NCBI RefSeq assembly: GCF_947623445.1
Contig: NC_135243.1
Span: 8,496,501 to 8,560,500 of the forward strand
DNA: 64,000 nucleotides
From: Clavelina lepadiformis
Taxonomy: Eukaryota > Chordata > Ascidiacea > Aplousobranchia > Clavelinidae
Direction of reading: 5' to 3'
Below the pieces are notes generated by a model. That model was not told the DNA's origin. It worked only from the letters and a program-made list of their open reading frames with translations, and did no database searches. Shown piece by piece: positions 1 through 13,542 of the stretch. A program made the position numbers and the translations under genes. How positions within the stretch are numbered: the stretch's first letter is position 1; each line of letters opens with the position of its first letter.

Positions 1-772
1 TAAAAGCTGTGACCAGAATGATGAGATGAATAGATCTTACAGTTGGCAACCAAGTTCTTCATTTACCATTGGCCAACTTATTTCCTCTGTTCGTGATCTT
101 TTCATGGCTGGAACAGAAACAACAGCTTCTACAATTTGCTGGATAATTCTTTTCCTTTCTCATTATCAAGATGTGCAGGAAAAGATGCAGAAAGAAATAG
201 ACGAGGTGCTTGGACAAAGCGGTGTTCCAAGCATGAGCATAACGGAAAAACTTCCCCACGTCAGAGCAGTATTACAGGTGCAACTACTTATTGGGTAACG
301 TAAAATTTTCATTTTTCGTAATATTTTTACAGCGACAAAAATTAAAGCTAGCAACAATTCACAGGAAGTTTCCAGGCTCCGACCGTCTGCACCTTTATCA
401 CTTCCACATATGGCTTCCCGCGATGCAATTCTGAATGGTTATGTCATCCCCAAAGGAGCAATTATTCTTACCAATATCTGGGGTATACAGCACGACGAAA
501 GCAGATGGCCAGAGCCTGAAAAATTTCTACCCGAACGACATCTGGACAACGACGGAAAATTCAACACATCCTCAAATTGGATGATTTTTAATGTCGGACT
601 ACGAAATTGTCTTGGACAAAAACTGGCAAAAATGGAACTCTTTATTGTGACAATTTCCTTGTTCCAGAAGTTCTCATTTGCTCTTCCTCCAGGAACGACG
701 CCAGACATGGAAGGAGAGTCAGTAGTGACGTTGCGTCCACGTCACTTTGACTTGATCGCAACAAGACGCTAA
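1..772 (+). CDS. Cytochrome P450, CYP2 clan, 3' part (gene cut by window edge)
   Basis: Haem-thiolate monooxygenase, expected on the ER membrane. Two exons are visible: 1-277 (open from base 2, beginning outside the window) and 365-772, with an 87-bp GT-AG intron (278-364). The first exon carries the I-helix oxygen-activation motif AGTETT. The splice junction creates the K-helix ExxR (EVSR, phase 0). The last exon has PERH and the haem loop FNVGLRNCLG with its Cys ligand, followed by TAA at 770-772. Intron position and phase match the last intron of the other P450 genes here, but the protein is clearly more diverged from them than they are from each other. The N-terminal exon and signal anchor lie upstream of the window. 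Substrate is unknown; the family assignment is secure, a subfamily is not. Confidence 0.9.
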
Positions 773-1950
773 ATTGTCAAATCTTTGTTAATACAGTTAT
801 TTTCTTTTTCTCTATTTTTTATGAAATAATTTTTCCTTAATCTTCTCACTTGCAATAGTTATTTATGTTATGTTGCTTACTGGTTGCAATTAATGTGCAT
901 AATATGCTTTTTCATGGCATAACTTCATGGCTGCTGTCAACTTGTTCTTTTCACAAAATGTGAAATTGGTAAAGCGACCACCACTGTTTGCGGGCTACGA
1001 CCGCAGCTTTTTAGTCCTGAATGCCCATAATCACCTCGCTAACGCAACCAATAAACAAGTTATTCTCGTTTAGTAAAAGTAAGTTGCAGACGTGTTATCA
1101 TCATTATAAAAACTATTTTCAATTTTGATACACAGTAAACTTTGCTGATTTCTAAAGCAATTGCTGCCATCTGCCAATCAATCAGCAATTGAAGTTGTTT
1201 ACGGCTTCAGTGCAAGGCACTAAGTACGTGCTGGCACCAGTATGTTAGCATGTCGACAATTGCGCCTAAAAACTTAATTTGGACTGTAGTAGGTTATTGC
1301 ATTAGCAATATGTTGTTACTCGATAAAAAACCCGTTTAAATATTGCGAAACGAAATCTTTAATCCCACACCAGTCTTCGGTAACCAGACCACCTCGGTAA
1401 TTAGAATATGAGACCACTTTTTATCTGCTTTAAATGCTTTGCGCGTAGGCAACCAAGGCTGTTATCGTATCTCATATAATAATCTAACTTTGCCTTTTGC
1501 GAAGCTTTGCATGAAAATTTGAACTGTAGTCTCACGCAAAACTTTTGCATTTATCATTGCCAACATCGATGTAAAATTTTACAAACTTACAGATATAATC
1601 AGCACACAAGCCATGAACTTTTGTAACTGCTATGAAAAGAAAAACATAGCAGTTGCACGTCTTATACTGTAAATACTTTTTAAGGTTTTGCACATTGCAA
1701 AATTATCTTCAGTCTATTCAATTAGAAACAATGACGTAGCGGAAATAATTAGTTTAATCGCAGGGAGTGGAATCTCCTATCGAAACGATTACAAATGATC
1801 GAATAACTTGAATTGACCCAAAACTAGGTTTATATAAAAAACTTTCAACAGCAAGTTTTCTTGTTTCACCGGTATCCTGTCACCATTTCTTTGTCTATGT
1901 GAAAACATAACAAAAGCATTATGACTAAGCGATTTTGCTGCACACATTTG

Positions 1951-1980
1951 CAGTACAGTACAGTACAGTACAGTACAGTA
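1951..1980. repeat. (CAGTA)6 microsatellite
   Basis: Six exact tandem copies of CAGTA between the first P450 gene and the pseudogene. No sign of function. Confidence 0.95.
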
Positions 1981-2433
1981 TTACACTTTCCCACCTACAA
2001 CATAGGCCTACACTTTATCATGTACCCTCAGGCAATTTAGCATCAACAGCAAACAAAATCTTTTAAAAATGCAAGCTTTATTTTCGATGAAATTAACAAA
2101 AGCTTTTTACTACTAAAACACAACAAAAATCTGGCTTGTATAGCTTATGGTTATTGTTACGTTTTTAGCGTTGTTTGTGAACACACAAAAAAACAATTAA
2201 TTTTGAAACCGTTAGATTGAGTTTACTACGGCAGCTTGTGGTAGTTTCAAGTAAAGCTGAAAGTTTGTATTCATAAGCATAACCGATCAGTAATTACTGA
2301 AGCTTAGATTTTGTAAGTTAGGCCTATGTGTCAAAATATTTGGAGAATAGTGAACTGTAAGGACGTATTTATCTTATTTCGTTATAGATTTACAGAGGAT
2401 TTTTGTTAACGAAAAGTAAGTTTGTCTTACAGT

Positions 2434-2858
2434 TGGATTATCAGGCTTGTCCATGGGAATGGGATTCCCACGGGAATCCCATGGGAAATGTCCCATGGGA
2501 TGGGATGGGATGGGATGGGATGGGACAGCACGAATTGCAATTCCCATGGCATTGAAAATTTGCTAAATGAGCACAGTGACTCGGAATATGAGTACCAATG
2601 ATAATAAATTGTCATAGATAGACAACTTTTCTGAACTTTAAAGTTAACAAAGTCAATAAATTTTGTCGTTTTGTATCTCTCTTTGTACATGTAGTCAATT
2701 CTAATAGACATTAGACTTAAATTTCCATAAATTTAATAACATTTATTGAATTGTATTTTGATGGGATGGCATGGGATGGGATGGGATGGGACAGGCATGA
2801 ATTGCTATGGGATGGGATGGGACAGAAAAAATGTCCCATGGACAAGCCTGTGGATTAT
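2434..2858. mobile_element. hAT-type MITE with GGGAT arrays
   Basis: The element proper is 2442-2850 (409 bp). Its 17-bp ends CAGGCTTGTCCATGGGA and TCCCATGGACAAGCCTG are perfect inverted repeats. The flanking 8 bp TGGATTAT is duplicated exactly at 2434-2441 and 2851-2858, the target-duplication length of hAT transposons. The inside is mostly tandem GGGAT and CCCATGGGA units at both ends with an AT-rich centre and no transposase. It is a non-autonomous element that would need a transposase supplied elsewhere. Confidence 0.9.
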
Positions 2859-3116
2859 ATAATGTAGTTTAAGTTCTTAGTAAGCAATGAAAATGGTAAC
2901 TTGCTGTTTGCAAAACATAGTTCAAAAGCGACAAAGTCTATCGTAGCCGTCTAAAGTGTTCTAGCTAACGATGTGAATAATTGAAAACAGACTTTGCACA
3001 GTCGACAAAAACACCTGTGTTCGTTAGGTATTGACAAGACTTGACCGCAGTTTGCTTCGGTTTGTCAAATTACATCGAGTATACTTTTCGGTCAACTCAC
3101 TTGACAATTAAGGTCG

Positions 3117-4053
3117 ATGTTGCGAACGAAAATGCAACGTAAAACAGGATTAGCTGCTGTAAGTAAACATCTGGCTAAGTCTTACATTGTTACCCTAGCA
3201 CTTGCTTTGGTTATTTCATGGATGGTTTGGTACTTCTGGAATAAAAGGAATCCCAATAGCTTGCCTGGTAACCGCGCTATACCGTTGCTGGGTATTGTTT
3301 TCTCGCTTGGGAAATTTCCCAAAAAAAATTATTTCAAAAGTGGGCCAAAATTTATGATCCTTTATATCGCGTGAAAGTAGGAACTATGGATATAGTTGTT
3401 ATCAGCAGTCCAGAGATTGCATACGAGGCATTTGCAAAGAATGAATGTTTCAACGACCGACCACAATCTGTTCCTATGCTAAGTGATGGCAAAAGGATCG
3501 TTATGATTAACAGCAATGAATTCCACTGCGAACAGAGGCGTTTCGGCTTGTACACTTTACTAGAATTCGGAATGGGCCGACACAGCTTGGAGCCTCGTTT
3601 GATAGAAATTTCCAGAGAACTGTGCACGAAAATTGATGACTAGTGCACAAAAACGGACATTCGAAACCCATTCAAATACACTAACTCGTGTATGAAGCAA
3701 CATCAGATGTTATTTCGTGCATTATATATGGACATGACGTTGGAAAGGAGAGCGAAGAGTTTCAAAAACTTTTCTATCGCATGTCTTACGAAAGGTATGG
3801 GTCGCTTTTGGTGGGTCTGATGATGTTTGCTCCGTTTTTGGGAAACCTTCCATTTTTTCAAGCTTGCACAAGTGTAATTTGGAGTTTTGAGCTCGCATAC
3901 ACACAGAAGTGGGATAGGAGGTCAAAGCACATCAAGAATCACGTGACCCACGAGATTCTATTGACTGCTTTTTACACAAAATGGTCAAAGCCAGGCAGAC
4001 TGGGTCAACACTCAACAGGTATTATAGTTCCAACAACATCGTCAAACAAATAA
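3117..4053 (+). pseudogene. CYP2-clan P450 pseudogene, first exon only
   Basis: Corresponds to exon 1 of the neighbouring P450 genes. It has a hydrophobic anchor, an N-x-LPG hinge, the helix-C region and the AKNECFNDRP and EFGMGRHSLEPRL stretches. A shift in an A-run near 3320-3328 moves the frame at the helix-A region. An in-frame TAG stands at 3641-3643. A further shift near 3655-3690 is needed to reach the YGHDVGKESEEFQ part, and another near 3920 to reach the end of the exon. No I-helix or haem-binding exon follows before the next gene on the opposite strand. It is closest to the pair at 14-24 kb. Several independent breaks make a functional protein very unlikely. Confidence 0.88.
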
Positions 4054-5213
4054 TTAGTCATTTAATACGCTCAAATTTATCTTAACGGCTGATCTCAAAG
4101 CATTTTAAAGATCAGAAAGTCATTAGCAGTGTCTCTGGCAGCATTAACAGAGAAAAGTTCCACTTGACCGACCACCGTTTTATGTACATCGACACGTTAA
4201 TCCCATTTTCTACTCCCCAACAAGATAACGAGAAGGGCTCTATAGTCTATGACTCTATGTAGACATACTGGACAGAGTACCGGGGTACAGTTCTAATAAA
4301 TGTTAAAGTCAGGATATTCGCAAAGCTGAAATTACATCAAGCTAGATGTTTTCTGATTCGCTCTTCTTCACGGAAGGTTACTTTGCACTCCCAATACAAT
4401 GCGGATTTCAAATTAGTTACGTTAAAATTAACTTTTAATTTATAATTTAGGTGTGATGAGTTTGGTAGTTATAAAAACATTAAGAATCAATATTTTTATT
4501 TATTTAAAACAATTACGAATATAATCATATTCCTTACTTTCCACCTGCTAGGCGCGGTTTAAATCAGGACATAGTTGTACATATTTTTCCGGCACATACA
4601 ACAAATAGGAGACGGGTGGCCCAAGCGGGATTAGTTTACGTAGATTATAGACATACACACACCCAGACCAACACCAAGCAAAATCTCAGCAATGGAATGA
4701 TTACTTTTACTTACATACATACAGTTCCATAACAAAAGAAAGACTACACACAAGAATCAAATACATATAATACCTTGAAATATAAATACCCAAAATTTTT
4801 CACAGTAAAAAAAATTTAGCACCAACAAGACTAATAGTCTAGCACCATGAAAAAGTATCACAAAGTAAAATAGCAGTATATTGATGTTAAACATTTAATT
4901 ATTAATCAGAGCAAAAAAACACAAATCTTATGACTAAGTCGGTAAACTATTTGTAAACTTTAGGAATAATTTTCTAAAATCTATACAGCAAATAAAATTA
5001 ACATTTTGCAGTCTGCACAAAAAATAAATATGTGATCATGAATATATGAAAATTAAAACAAACAATTCCAAAGTGCACAGATTCAACATATTACATCAAA
5101 TCAATAACAGTAACCAAAATTAATATACGTAACTTTTTCATTTAATGCACTTTTTAAGACAATTTGGATATGATTAAGATCATAATATTTTAATGTTACT
5201 TATAAAAACAGAT
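4054..5213. other. AT-rich intergenic stretch
   Basis: Lies between the 3' end of the pseudogene and the 3' end of the minus-strand P450. I looked for the missing exons 2 and 3 of the pseudogene here and saw none. There is no other recognisable feature. Confidence 0.5.
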
Positions 5214-8200
5214 TTAATATCGCTTGGTTGCAACTACATCATAGTAATGAGTATGTAAAGTGATGATACTTCTGCCTTTCATATCAGGATTTTCTCCCGG
5301 AGCTAACGTAAAGTTGAAACGCTGGAACAATGCCACAGTCATAATAAAAAGTTCCATTTTTGCAAGCTGCTGACCAAGGCAGCTGCGATGGCCAACACCA
5401 AATAATATCCAGTCTGGTGATTTAATGAATTTCCCATTTTTGTCAAGGTGCCGCTCAGGCAGGAATTCATCAGGTTTTGGCCATTTACTTTCATCATGAT
5501 GTATAGCCCAGATGTTTGTGAGAATAATGGAGTCTTTCGGTATGTGATAACCCATTAACGTGGCATCACGTGATGCTTTATGGGGCACATTGAGAGGAGC
5601 TATTGGTCTCAGTCGAGTGATCTCCTACGACAAAAATCACTCATGATTTTAACTGTGCATAGTTCTATGGCATTTCAAATATATATAATTTTGATACATT
5701 CATAACATTGCATCAATGTATGATAACTACAGACTACAATAACGCAATACTGAAACATTATAACAAAAACAAAACCGACAGGTACCTGTATAACAGAACG
5801 AACATAAGGCATCTTATCCATAAGGCCCATCTTAGGTATCCCACTCTGTCCTATTACATCATCAATTTCATCCTGCATCTTTTTCTGAACACCTTGGTAT
5901 TTGCAGAGATAGAGAACAATCCAAGACAAACTTGTTGCTGTTGTCTCCGATCCAGCAAGGAAGAGATCTCTGACAATAGCGACAAGCTGGTTTATGTGAA
6001 AAGATGAAAAAGCTTTCCAATCACTGGAGCATTCCTGAACTTCATCTGATGACATGACACTATGCTTCCAAGTGCTTGCTGAATCAGGATTGGCTGCACT
6101 GTCTGAGTTCAGTAAATAAGAAAGAGTCAGTATAATGAATTAGTCTTAGGAGTGAAAACTAGAAATTGCTATAAGTTTATGCTTTCTTTATAACTACTTT
6201 ATACAAGAGACGATGCTTAATGAATGCACCTGGTCGAAACCAATTCCAGATTTATTAAACGACTGACGAACCTAAACGAGAAGCACAAGCGAACCTGGAT
6301 GGTAAAAAAGCCAACATTCAAACTAGAAATGGCTTTCAAAGATGAAAATCCATTTCATTTTTACAGCATTAATATAATTAATAATAATATAGCCGCGTCT
6401 TTACCATTGTGCGCTGTACTATATTTTGACCGTGTTTAGTACACACAACTCAGTTTTTATTACATCCAAATTACGTCATTCGTACTACAGCGATCTACAC
6501 GTTGAGTCTGATATTGGACAGACTGTTATTTACAGTCTACTGAATGCAGCTTTATTCTGTGCTTTGAAGAACAGCAACCGTTTCGTTGAGAATCAATAAT
6601 AAATAAATATTTAAGACATTGACAGCTTGGTTTTGGTACTGTGATGCTCAACTAGGCTATCATAAACGTGCTATCAATGGAGTCAGATTAGCGAACAATC
6701 GATCAAGCAATAATTAACAACAGTTCACAACCCCAACACACTCACACCATACTATGCCCATGATACATTCGATAACAATCAGTGATTTCAGAATAAGCCT
6801 TTGTTCCTTAACAAATACAGTGTATAAAAAAAAATTAAATTAGATTAATAATGAAGTGGAATCTGGATGAAATAGAACAGGGGTTTCAAACTCTATCGCA
6901 TCAGGGGCTAAAACTCAAAACTTATTTAACGCCGCGGGCCACAAGGATAAAGCTTGATTAAAAGTTTCATGACACGAGTACATGAATTGGAGCAAGCAGT
7001 GAAACAACATCAAATTTTTGATGTTTTTGACGATTTTTGACTGGGCTATTTTTGATTATTATTTTCTTATATCATTATGTTTCATTCATCTCCTTGCAAA
7101 AGCATTAAAGAATTAACAGACAATAAAGAAAAAAGCAGCCCAGATTACAAGCGTTAGAATAAATTGATTTATTCTATCGAATGATGGGGCAACTGCCAAC
7201 TGGTTGTGCTGCTGTATCGTGCGATTTGTTATAATCTTGTTTCTTGCTTGAAAAAATGAAGTTATACTGTACAATGATCTCATGGGCTGGAAGTAGCTCA
7301 ATGTATAAAAAAGCATTGCGGACCGAGTTTTATTGTAAAGCAGGCCAAAAGTTTGGCACGTATGAAATGGAGGATTTTATAGTGTATTCTAAGTGGGAAA
7401 ATTCCACCCCTAGGCAGATTGAATTTAATAAACGAATGAATTTATTATTCGTGGATTTATCAAGCAGCTTCAACTTCATATAGAGCAAACACCAGGCAAT
7501 ACATTAGCCCTGGTGAGCTGGTATTACCTGATTTTTCCATTTCATTCAAAAAACAGTCAATGAAGTCACGTGGATTATGTGGATCTCGAGACCTCTGATG
7601 ATCAAGAATTTCTGCTTTGATTCCATCATGACAAAGATGCTGAAATTGTATTCCTTTTTCCCATTGACCTTTGAAATATGGTAAGTGACGCAAAAATGGA
7701 GCAAACATAGTTGCACCACGCAGAAAAGAGCTGGCTTTTCTGATTTCAGGATTCTGCAATCGTGCAAAAAACTCCTGTAGTTGCTTGTTTTCAGTGCCTA
7801 TAACATGTCCAAAAACCATGCGAGAAATCACACTAGACACAGTAGTTGAAATATAAGTGTGAAGTGGAAACGGATCTGATGAGCCAGTTTTGCTTGTGCA
7901 CATGCTTGCAATTGTGTCACAAAGATCATATGACGTATCAATAAGCTGAGGCTCTAAACTTTTCCGGCCCATTCCAAACTCACGTAATGTGAACAAGCCA
8001 AATCGACGTTGTTCGCGATGAAAATCAGTGCTGTTTATCAACACAATTCCATTACCATCACTGATTAGAGGGATGGATTGTGGCCGATCATTGAAACAGT
8101 CATTCTTGGCAAATGCTTCGTATGCCACCTCCTGGCTTCCGATGACCACTACATTCATCCAACCAACTCTAATGGCAAACAGTGGGCCGTGTTTTTTACC

Positions 8201-8395
8201 CCACTTCTCCATGGCCCTCTCTGGAAAGGTACTAACCTTTAAAACAACTCCAAGCAAAGGAAGTCCTTTTTCACAAGGCAAAGCTTTGCTCTGCTTCGGT
8301 GAATCTCTCCTGAATCTCAACATGATACAGTACAACAAGACAGCGATTGCAATTGACAATAGATAAGGGTTAACTGACATGTTAAGATTAAACAT
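5214..8395 (-). CDS. Cytochrome P450, CYP2 clan, complete
   Basis: Three exons on the minus strand: 8395-7528, 6102-5786 and 5624-5214, with intron phases 1 and 0 and GT-AG borders. The product is 531 aa, close to the usual ~500. It has an N-terminal membrane anchor (about residues 7-26), a proline-containing hinge (about 33-48), the helix-C region with His126 where the family has Trp, the I-helix motif AGSETT (339-344), ExxR (EITR, 396-399), PERH (451-454) and the haem loop FGVGHRSCLG with Cys477. All catalytic motifs are intact, so it should be an active ER monooxygenase; the substrate cannot be read from sequence. A second in-frame ATG five codons downstream is an alternative start. The large first intron (7527-6103) holds one end of a hAT-like repeat near 6884. 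Confidence 0.92.
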
Positions 8396-11300
8396 TTTGT
8401 ATTGGAACTAACCTATACTGCTTTACCAGAGTAACTCTAAGTTGTAAAAACAATGATTTCAAAAACTTTTCATTTCAAACTGTTTACAAAAAAAGTTACT
8501 TCAACTTTTTGCTTACGTAATGTTGATAAAAAAATTTCTGTGTAAATCTACATGAATTTTGTAAAGGACTGATATATTAGTGCATATATGCAATTCATTT
8601 TATTCACCATATGCATATAAAAACAGTAAAAACCTGGTAAGTCGACCACCAACGGCACCGTAGTGAAGTGGTCATGTTAGCGGGATGGTCAAGTTAGTGG
8701 ATTTCGCACTGAGCTATGACATCACAATTGTGCACAAAACCATGTTGCTTATAAAGCATAGACTAGAAGTTGTTGTTGCGCCCTACATCTAATAAATGTG
8801 ATAACAGATTTATCACTTTCTACAGTGCTTCATGAACTCTTTGATAGATGCTTGTTTTAATGCAACTGTTGTAATTTCATACAGTACATACACTGTTTTG
8901 AATCTCATTCTCGGAACCTAGAAGAAACGCAGTACCTTTTCCTTTTCGAAATGATTTATTATCTTTTTCACATTTTAAATTCATTTAAAAAGGGTTAAAA
9001 ATTGATGAACTGTGGTTGCAGATTCATTTGCAGTATGCATATGGTTGTATTCGTATTACAGTCTGGATTAATTGTTTTGTTTGACAGAGTTCAATCAGTG
9101 ATTTGTTGTCAACTTGTTTCAGTCATGGTCTGGATATCGGAGTGGTCTCGTTGGTGAAACAGAACGTTATACATTGTAATAGCAGGATTTTCCATGCCAC
9201 GTTACAGTGGTAGTGGTTACAGGGTGGTCATTAACCGAGATTCCACTGTATTATTTTTGTTGGATTGCTGTCAAACAGTAATCTAGAGCGTTTCTTTGTA
9301 TAATATAAATTGGCTATCCCTGTATCCTATTGGTTATATCCTATATATAAGTTACTATCGGCATTTGATATATATATAAATACACAATCCAAAGGAAGTT
9401 TAATTAGATTAAAAAAAAAACATCAGAAAGAAACCCTAAAGCAGATCAAATGCTTATAAAAAGTAATAAATTACTGAAACAATCAAAAAAAGTTGTCAAG
9501 ATACACACATAAGAAACAGACCAAGCATAAGGGTGGACAAGGTTATGTTAGCGCACAAATATGCTGAACACTGTGAGTCCCTAAAGGAAAGTCTGAAAGT
9601 TGCACCAAAGAAAGTTGGTTTCTGCACCAATTACATTTATCATTTGTTGTTTATTTATAACAAAAGTTGTTGTTTTGAACTTTTTTATATATAATGTATA
9701 AGTAGTTGGCTTTACATTTATCCGGTGACCCGACAGATTGAAAGCAAACTTTCCAGTAAGGTTATGGGTCACACAAGAAACTGTGCAATATCTGGCTCAT
9801 TTATCAATCTGCTTGTTTAAATGCTCTCTCCAGCCTTATCTGCTTATGTTAGGTTTGGTGGTTACTGTTTTATACCGTGTATACCATACCATGGATATTT
9901 AATATATTGCAATCTGACTCTTAAGAACGATTAGAAGGTTGCGAATTCTGTCTAGAAATTCCTAAACTTCAGTTGAATAGTTTATATAATTTTTAAACAC
10001 TGAGAATCTGATTAATATCAGTTTTAATACTCTTCATTATTACTTCAAACAAAGACTGCAAATTACAACAACATTATTATTTATATAGGCCTATATATAA
10101 TGGATTTTAAGAACCCATTAGCAATCAAAGCGCATCACTCTACATTCCACGATGACTTTAGGAAATTCGTACACAAAGTTAGGGTCTATCGGCGGTATTG
10201 CGGCAACATTTTTTCTTTGCGGTTTAAAGCTCATCTTAAATACGTTTGCCTGGGGCTAGAGAAAATTTTTTTTACTGTTTTTCAAGTCGTTCTCGGCTTT
10301 GTTTGGGATAGCCACGTTCTAAGGGTTATAACAAACGTTTTACTTGGAGTAGGTCCCTAAAATTTGCTAGAGTTGTTTTTAAGGAATAGTAGATGAGGTT
10401 AGTTAAAAAAAATTTTTTCGTTGTAAATATTTTCTGTAATTTTAGAGAAAATTTTAACGGACGCAAAAACGCCCATTGACCCTTACGATCTATTTCTTCT
10501 CATTCATTGAACTTTTAAAACTCTAAACTGGATACTGAAGAACTCAATATTAAAGACTAGTAATAATACTTATACCAATATTAAAACTAATATACTAAAA
10601 CTAATAAAATCATAGCATGCAATGATACGTTTATACGCTGAAGGTGATAACTGATAATATGTAAACAAACAGAATTTCAACTTAAGGTGCAATGCATTTA
10701 CCAATAACTGGAAATGATTTGGACTTTTATACTCGAAGTTTTACAAGTCAGGTGATAATTTCGATTAAAAATTTCCAATAAAAGGAAACAAATGTCAATC
10801 AACATTGTCTATCTTTAGAAAAACAATGCTGTTAATACGAGGCTACGAGGTCACACGTGCAGATAAACATGTTTACGGAGCTGATTGTCAATCAACTATT
10901 CTTCGATAAGTCTGCAATTATACCGTGAACTGATATTGAACTTATGGCAAGTATGACGTTATGTAACAGTGCAGTAAATAGCAGAAATATGATTATAACG
11001 ACACAACTTGGAAGACAATGGAAACAACGTCTTCCAGGTTAGATACCTTGGAAAACAAATCTCACTTTCGGTACTGTGTATTACATCTAAGGTTAATTTT
11101 GTTTTGCATGTCATGCAAAGTCTAAAATAATCAACTAGAAGTAAATACAAACCAAATTATTACACTCAAACGTGCCACAGACGCCACGCAAACTTTTATG
11201 CATTTTACGTCGCATGCTTCACTGACCACGTACGTGTCTTAACGTCATATCAAACAAGTCCAGTATGTAGCATTCAAACTGCTGGAAAATAAAAACTAGG

Positions 11301-13542
11301 CAACATACAATGAAAATTCTTTATCACGTAAGAGAATCCATACGCTACTCAGCTGAGCGGACTGAAGGTGATCGAAAATTTCTTGTCACCCAGACAATAA
11401 TTTGGAAAGGGCTATTTCCTGTACTACGTACACAAAACTTTAAGATTGGGCAGAGTTGCAGCAAGAACATAAAGTGTCATAATTTTCAACCATGTTTAGC
11501 AAAATAAGGTAAAACTGAGTTCAGTAGCAACGCGATAACGAACAAATTTCCGGATTAATGGATGGATTACCAAAAATTTTGCTCCAAATTCTCTCCTACA
11601 TGCACATCTTCCGCTAATGGCTAACAAAATTTTTAGTGGCCAAGAGTTTTTAGCCGCAAGCGGCAATGAGCCGGCCATGCAGAATTTCCCAACCCTATTT
11701 GCAGCACCACAATAACAGGACGTCATAACTCGTGATACACAGCCAAACACAATATGGGAATACTCTAACTTAAAACCATTGACGCGTGTTGCTCAAATTC
11801 CATATGGTAGGCCTATTAGGAAATCGTTTTGATTTCAACAACAAAAGAATATCGCTCCCGAAATAAGTTTAAAACATGCTGAACACTTCCATCAAAACAA
11901 TACGTTTTCCATACTTAACTGTACAATATTTTCCCTTGTCAATCTTTATTCCATTTTTTTAAATAAAATTCATATAGACGTTGAATGACTGGTACTATCG
12001 CAGTTTTATCGTTTATTCTTAGCCATTGACTCTGGCAGAATTATGTTGCTATTCATGCAATAGCGTTATCAACATAAGATGCTCACAAACAGTCAATGAA
12101 TGGAAGAAAGTGGCAGTAATCTTAAAGCTTAACACGTAGGCTACAAAATGTTAACTACAGTTAGAGTTTTTAGGATGGAAGGTTATCTCTGTGGGGATAC
12201 GACATTGCGATGCATCCAATATATCTGTGTCTTAAAAGTTTATTTAATTTTTATACTGAGATAAGTATATTTCCTCTATTAAATGCGACTCGCATTTGTC
12301 AACCTATTTTCAGAAAGGAATGAACTCATCCTAAAAAAAATTCTAGGCATCAGCCAATTTAAAACAGATAATAATTATTGATAGTATCATGTATTATTAA
12401 TATCACAGACAAAGTAAAATAGGTTTATTTATTATATAATTAAGTAAATAAGTTTATTATCTCTTTTATAAGTTGCGCAATAATTGTTATCTCCAAGATA
12501 GATTATTGTTTCTCTAAGTCGTCTTCATAAGTCATAAACGGCATCAAAAGTTGTCAGTATAAGACTATAAGGTCATACAAACATCAAGCTCCTTTAAACA
12601 AGTGCATTATTACTCTTGGTTAGTTTCACTAACACTTCTTCAAAAGTAATAAAACTTGTTACGTAATTGTCCGAAGCAAGGTCATAAAATCATTAAAGCA
12701 TTACGTCATCTGGGGTAAAGAGAAGACATTGCATTAAGATAAACTTACGAAACATTGTTCAGGCATTGAGTAATAAAATTTTTTGTCTAAGTCTGACGTA
12801 ACTTTTATGGCAGAAAGAACGAAAACGAAAAAAAACGAATAAACTTGTACCGGTATTGAATAGATGTAAACCGACATGCAGCACATGAATTCCCATCGCG
12901 CAAGACGCACGGGAATAGTCTGTTTTTGATGGATAGACTAGATAAGCCTTTAAAATTACCAAAATTGAACCAAGCGTTAGGGTTAATCTTATTAGAAGAA
13001 TGACACACATTCGCAAGTCGTTATTTGCCATTTATCGAGTAGGCCTATGGCAACTAGCCGCAAGCTAACGGTTAATGCCATCCAGCTAAATTCACAGCCC
13101 TAGTAGACCTATTTACCAAATACGGGAAACGACTTAACTTAAAGAACACTTCGACTTATGAGGGTATTTTAACCTAATTTATCTATTAAATTATTATCTG
13201 ACTCTATTGTTGCGTGCGGTTAGAATGCTCTAACCTTTTGTCGGGCGAAAAGTTTTAATATTACAACAGAAATAGTTTACAAGAAAAGGTTTTTATTATA
13301 TAGGTGCTGTACACTTTCTCAACATTACAAGTAACCAAGAACATAAGTAATACTACTTCTTATATATGTTGTCTATTGAGTTGCAATCCCAATGACAAGC
13401 TTAGACAACTCATCTGTTGATTTCGATGATTCACTCAGTAAACGCTCTGCCTGCTCGCTGGTAGAAGGAGAGTTAAAATGTTTGACATGAAAAACGCAGA
13501 AATTCGTAGCGGGTGCAGCGAGCGAAACAATGTTTTTACAAT
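8396..13542. other. Gene-poor stretch with one MITE
   Basis: About 5 kb without a supported gene between the 5' end of one P450 and the start of the tandem duplication. A Tigger/pogo-like MITE lies at 8624-9248. Short open frames at 10100-10360 (+) and 11496-11750 (-) show no family motif and no intron-linked partner, so I do not call them genes. Confidence 0.55.
8624..9248. mobile_element. Tigger/pogo-like MITE (degraded)
   Basis: The ends are imperfect inverted repeats. The left end begins CAGTAAAAACCTGGTAAG and runs into GACCACC. The reverse complement of the right end begins CAGTGGAATCTCGGTTAATG and runs into ACCACC. CAGTGGAA.CTC..TTAA.GACCACC-type ends are typical of Tigger/pogo derivatives in many animals. 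The right end is followed by TA as expected; the left flank is AA, so the TA duplication is decayed. No transposase frame is left inside. Confidence 0.5.

Larger units (their letters stand above)
773..3116. other. Intergenic stretch with simple repeat and one hAT-type MITE
   Basis: No coding exon is supported between the first P450 and the P450 pseudogene. The stretch holds a (CAGTA)6 microsatellite at 1951-1980 and a short transposon with target duplication at 2442-2850, listed separately. The rest is AT-rich and unassigned. Confidence 0.6.

Noticed and set aside
960..1400. GACCACC and GACCACCTCGG words resembling Tigger/pogo ends
   Set aside because: The ends do not pair as inverted repeats over a useful length and no TA duplication is visible.
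1951..1980. Regular short repeats considered as a CRISPR-like array
   Set aside because: Pure CAGTA microsatellite without spacers, in a eukaryotic genome.
4610..4650. GGTGGCCCAAGCGGG resembling a tRNA A box
   Set aside because: No B box or cloverleaf follows at the right distance.
6884..7000. CAGGGGTTTCAAACTC followed by a CGGGCCACA block, typical of one hAT end
   Set aside because: No second end or 8-bp duplication was found in the intron, so limits cannot be given.
10100..10360. 86-codon plus-strand frame
   Set aside because: No family motif and no splice-linked partner in AT-rich intergenic DNA.
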